Assembly (NCBI GenBank): GCA_004561555.1
Contig: SFVH01000049.1
Coordinates: forward strand, 1 to 7,948
Origin: a bacterium
GTDB lineage: Bacteria > Bacteroidota > Bacteroidia > Bacteroidales > Muribaculaceae
Direction of reading: 5' to 3'
Length of the DNA stretch: 7,948 nt
This document shows positions 5,769 through 7,948 of this stretch, in pieces. The notes below the pieces were generated by a model. It searched no databases and had not been told where the DNA came from. It saw nothing but the letters and a program-made list of their open reading frames with translations. Within the stretch, counting starts at the first letter, position 1, and every line of letters starts with the position of its first letter. The translations under genes were made by a program, and so were the position numbers.

Positions 5769-7513
5769 TGAATACAAAAAAAATAATCATCTCATTAGCA
5801 ACCACCATCATCCCGGTTGCAGTAGCTCTTGCCGATGAAATTAATCAGACCATCACCGTAGAGCGCGAGGTGGAGATTGTGGAGCAGAAGGTGGAAAAGC
5901 CATATTCTCTGCCTGAGGCATTGCCGCTAAAGACCGATGAGGTGAAACTTCAATTCAGCGACCACACCGTCCCCGCCGATTTCAATCCACTTCTTGTGAC
6001 TCAAACACCACACCGTCGTTTTGACGGCTTTGCCTTCGACAATAAGCGCGGTTATGCCGTGTTTGGGATGGGCAACTACCTGAATATCTCCGGTAGTGCC
6101 GGCTATCGAGCTATCGCTACCGAAAAGTCTCAGCTGAACCTTTGGCTGCAACACAATTCGACCAACGGCACAGTGAAAGACTCAAAGAAGAAGGTTGTCG
6201 AAGACAGAATAGGCGCTTATGGAAGCCATATTTTCAGCGCCGGTACACTTTCTGCCGACCTAAATTACCACTTCGATAAATTTAATTACTACTCTCTTGA
6301 TAATATTTATGACCGAAACAAAAGTCAAACACTCAACGAAGTGGGAGTAAATCTGGGATGGCTTTCAAACAACGATGACAAAGAGGGGTTCGGATATCAC
6401 TTTGACTTCGGATATAACTATCTCGGATATGGCGATGCCATGCAAGCCATCTCTCAACAAGTCATTACAGCCAAAGGGCTGAAGGAACATGCCCTAGCCA
6501 CTACTGCAGGAGTGGAATTTATGTGGGACGAAGATTCGCATGTAGGTATTGATGCAACAATGGGATATGTCAAGACAATAAACTCCTATTTATGTCTCGA
6601 CGATGCCAACAGAGTGCTTTATAAAAACGTGGCAAACAGCCTCTTCTCAGCCAATCCTTACTATCAAAAGTATACCGACCGACTACGATTGCGACTGGGT
6701 GCTCGCATCGATGTGGCAAGCAAAGGCACCACATTCCGCATCGCTCCCGATGTAAAATTTGACTACTCTTTCACCGACCGTGTGGCAGTAGCTCTCTCCG
6801 CTACCGGAGGAAATCATCAAAACACGTTACACGAAGTGATTGCTCACAACAGATATGCCGGATGTATTCAAGCAATAGCTCCCAACAGCTTCACCCTCAT
6901 CGATGCCGAAGCTCGATTAAACTTAGGCATGTGGAAAGGTTTTTCAATCTCGCCTTATTTCGGCTTTAAAATCACGAAAAACCAACTGATGCCTCTCATT
7001 AAAGTGGACAACGACCTAAATAACTGCCCAAGCGCTATCACAGCAATAAGTGGAGGTACTCCCTACGACACCGACGATATCAACGGTATAAAGTTGGGGG
7101 TGGATGCAGCCTACAAGTGGAGCAACATCGTAGAGGTGAAAGCCGGATACCGCTTTACACCTCAAGACGACGACAGCGGTTGGGTGACTCAAGGATTTGA
7201 GCGCGCCGACCACACAATCACTGCCGGCATCACCGTCAGCCCAATCAAAAAACTCACAATAAACGCCGATTATTGCTATCATAGCGGTCGAACGATAACA
7301 ATGATACTCACCGACAAAACGGGATTAGAAACCCGACGCGAAGGAAATATGGGTACAATTTGCGATTTCTCCATAGGTGCTACCTATCAAATCAACGACC
7401 TCATCAATGTGTATGCCCAAGGGCAGAACCTATTCAATCGTCGTTATTGGGAAGCATTGGGGTGTTACAATCAAGGACCACGTTTTATGCTCGGTGCCGG
7501 AATAAAATTTTAA
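5768..7513 (+). CDS. TonB-receptor-like outer-membrane barrel without a recognisable plug
   Basis: The product is 581 aa with a signal peptide ending ALA (residues 20-22). Residues 27-65 are an acidic, Pro-containing segment (TITVEREVEIVEQ, then SLPEALPLKTDEV) in place of the roughly 130-aa plug of TonB-dependent receptors. From about residue 95 to the end are many amphipathic strands (AVFGMGNYLNISGSAGY, QLNLWLQHNST, LSADLNYHFDKFNYY, FGYHFDFGYNYLGYG). The C-terminus NLFNRRYWEALG (554-565), followed by PRFMLGAGIKF, matches the last strands of TonB receptors and ends in Phe. The usual receptor length is 700-1000 aa, so this is a short, plugless variant, not a truncation: it has its own signal peptide and a complete C-terminus. 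The start overlaps the TPR stop by one base. Either the barrel is open and gated by the TPR partner, or residues 23-90 act as a small plug. Substrate is unknown. Confidence 0.8.
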   Translation: MNTKKIIISLATTIIPVAVALADEINQTITVEREVEIVEQKVEKPYSLPEALPLKTDEVKLQFSDHTVPADFNPLLVTQTPHRRFDGFAFDNKRGYAVFGMGNYLNISGSAGYRAIATEKSQLNLWLQHNSTNGTVKDSKKKVVEDRIGAYGSHIFSAGTLSADLNYHFDKFNYYSLDNIYDRNKSQTLNEVGVNLGWLSNNDDKEGFGYHFDFGYNYLGYGDAMQAISQQVITAKGLKEHALATTAGVEFMWDEDSHVGIDATMGYVKTINSYLCLDDANRVLYKNVANSLFSANPYYQKYTDRLRLRLGARIDVASKGTTFRIAPDVKFDYSFTDRVAVALSATGGNHQNTLHEVIAHNRYAGCIQAIAPNSFTLIDAEARLNLGMWKGFSISPYFGFKITKNQLMPLIKVDNDLNNCPSAITAISGGTPYDTDDINGIKLGVDAAYKWSNIVEVKAGYRFTPQDDDSGWVTQGFERADHTITAGITVSPIKKLTINADYCYHSGRTITMILTDKTGLETRREGNMGTICDFSIGATYQINDLINVYAQGQNLFNRRYWEALGCYNQGPRFMLGAGIKF

Positions 7514-7552
7514 TTAAATCATTCGATGATTGAAACGAATAGCGTTGCATAG

Positions 7553-7583
7553 TTGCACGATTGAAAAATTATGTTTATCTTTG
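7553..7583 (+). promoter_or_regulatory. Promoter of tRNA-Leu
   Basis: TTG at 7553-7555, a 20-bp spacer and a perfect TATCTTTG at 7576-7583 predict a start near 7587-7589, a few bases before the mature tRNA 5' end at 7595. Confidence 0.65.
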
Positions 7584-7594
7584 CAACGACCTAA

Positions 7595-7676
7595 GCGCAT
7601 GTGGCGTAATTGGTAGCCGCGCTAGACTTAGGATCTAGTGACGTAAGTCGTGGGGGTTCGAGTCCCTTCATGCGCA
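7595..7676 (+). tRNA. trnL: tRNA-Leu, anticodon UAG
   Basis: The cloverleaf is complete. The acceptor stem is GCGCATG (7595-7601) with CATGCGC (7669-7675). The D-arm is GCG/CGC (7604-7606, 7618-7620) with GG in the loop. The anticodon stem CTAGA/TCTAG (7622-7626, 7634-7638) carries loop CTTAGGA, giving anticodon TAG at 7629-7631, which reads CUA/CUN leucine codons. The long variable arm, with a GAC/GTC stem in 7639-7651, marks a class II tRNA as expected for Leu. The T-arm loop is TTCGAGT (7657-7663), and two G-U pairs sit at the base of its stem. The discriminator is A7676, also as expected for Leu. CCA is not encoded (CAC follows), so it is added after transcription. Confidence 0.95.
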
Positions 7677-7691
7677 CACTTAGAGAAAAAG

Positions 7692-7720
7692 CTGTCTAAT
7701 CTTTTTTAGACAGTTTTTTT
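7692..7720 (+). terminator. Intrinsic terminator of tRNA-Leu
   Basis: An 8-bp stem CTGTCTAA (7692-7699) with TTAGACAG (7706-7713), a 6-nt loop and a T7 tract (7714-7720) lies 16 nt after the tRNA. An AAAAA run (7686-7690) lies just left of the stem, so it could also work for leftward transcription. Confidence 0.85.
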
Positions 7721-7742
7721 ATATCCTATAAATAATAATCTT

Positions 7743-7948
7743 CATCACGCATTAAGATTGGGTCAGCTGCAAAAGGTGGTTGAAATGGATGACGGACAAT
7801 TCCGTAACCACTACGACACTATCCTCAATTACTTTATCAATCGCTCGATTAATGCCGGAGCAGAGTCTTTCAACGCCAAAGTCAAAGCATTCCGCAGTCA
7901 GTTCAGAGGTGTGACTGACATACCTTTCTTCCTTTTTCGCCTTTCTAA
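7743..7948 (+). pseudogene. C-terminal fragment of an ISL3/ISAon1-like transposase (runs off window)
   Basis: The frame containing ATG 7785 is open from 7710 to the window end. Its recognisable part starts near 7743 and includes VVEMDDGQFRNHYDTILNYF, then INRSINAGAESFNAKVKAF, then RSQFRGVTDIPFFLFRLS. The NRS-NA-AESFNAK(V/I)KAFR-QFRGV-FF(L/Y)RL pattern is the end of the DDE transposases of the ISL3/ISAon1 group common in Bacteroidota, around the final catalytic Glu (AESFNAK). Only about the last 65 residues are present. The N-terminal region and the other catalytic residues are missing, because the tRNA terminator lies immediately to the left. No terminal inverted repeat is visible. This is probably an immobile relic. 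The stretch DDGQFRNHYDTIL looks shorter than I would expect for the family, so a small in-frame deletion is possible. Confidence 0.65.

Noticed and set aside
5768..7513. Reading the barrel gene as a truncated TonB-dependent receptor pseudogene
   Set aside because: It has its own signal peptide, a complete barrel with proper C-terminal Phe, an uninterrupted frame and a coupled start, so it is an intact short variant.
7517..7531. Hairpin AATCAT-TCG-ATGATT just after the barrel gene, as operon terminator
   Set aside because: Only 6 AT-rich pairs with a 3-nt loop and no T-tract; too weak to call a terminator.
1..7948. CRISPR array, rRNA genes or phage genes
   Set aside because: No regularly spaced repeats, rRNA-like sequence or phage structural genes are visible.

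Overview
The window looks like chromosomal DNA from a Bacteroidales bacterium, plausibly a Muribaculaceae-like gut member (inference). Reasons: sigma-ABfr-type promoters (TTG, 19-20 bp, TAnnTTTG) precede a non-coding region, an operon and a tRNA. Starts are A-rich without clear Shine-Dalgarno motifs. The proteins (OMP_b-brl-like porin, TonB-receptor-like barrel, long periplasmic TPR protein, a Por-type C-terminal tail) are typical of Bacteroidota.

Layout. Positions 1-233 (minus) hold the N-terminal part of a small TPR protein. Positions 234-811 contain no convincing protein gene. They hold two good plus-strand promoters (428-457 and 592-621), an early terminator-like GNRA hairpin (497-529) and a strong intrinsic terminator (754-785), so they probably encode one or two small RNAs. 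Positions 812-1426 are a gene graveyard. It contains a minus-strand 3' remnant of a secreted protein broken by stop codons, joined head-to-head to a plus-strand remnant of what may be an outer-membrane barrel C-terminus. Positions 1441-1875 (minus) encode TsaE, the ATPase of tRNA t6A synthesis, with its own promoter.

Positions 2015-7513 are a three-gene plus-strand envelope operon. Its genes are a 241-aa outer-membrane beta-barrel protein, a 989-aa exported TPR protein, and a 581-aa TonB-receptor-like barrel that lacks a recognisable plug domain. The last two overlap by one base (TAATG). The operon has a clear promoter and an odd four-codon mini-ORF that overlaps the first start codon. A large TPR solenoid coupled to an outer-membrane barrel suggests an envelope assembly, export or uptake machine. 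The substrate is unknown, and this operon is the most interesting protein-coding part of the window.

Positions 7553-7720 are a complete tRNA-Leu(UAG) unit with promoter and terminator. From about 7743 to the window end lies the C-terminal part of an ISL3/ISAon1-like transposase, probably an insertion-sequence relic downstream of the tRNA.
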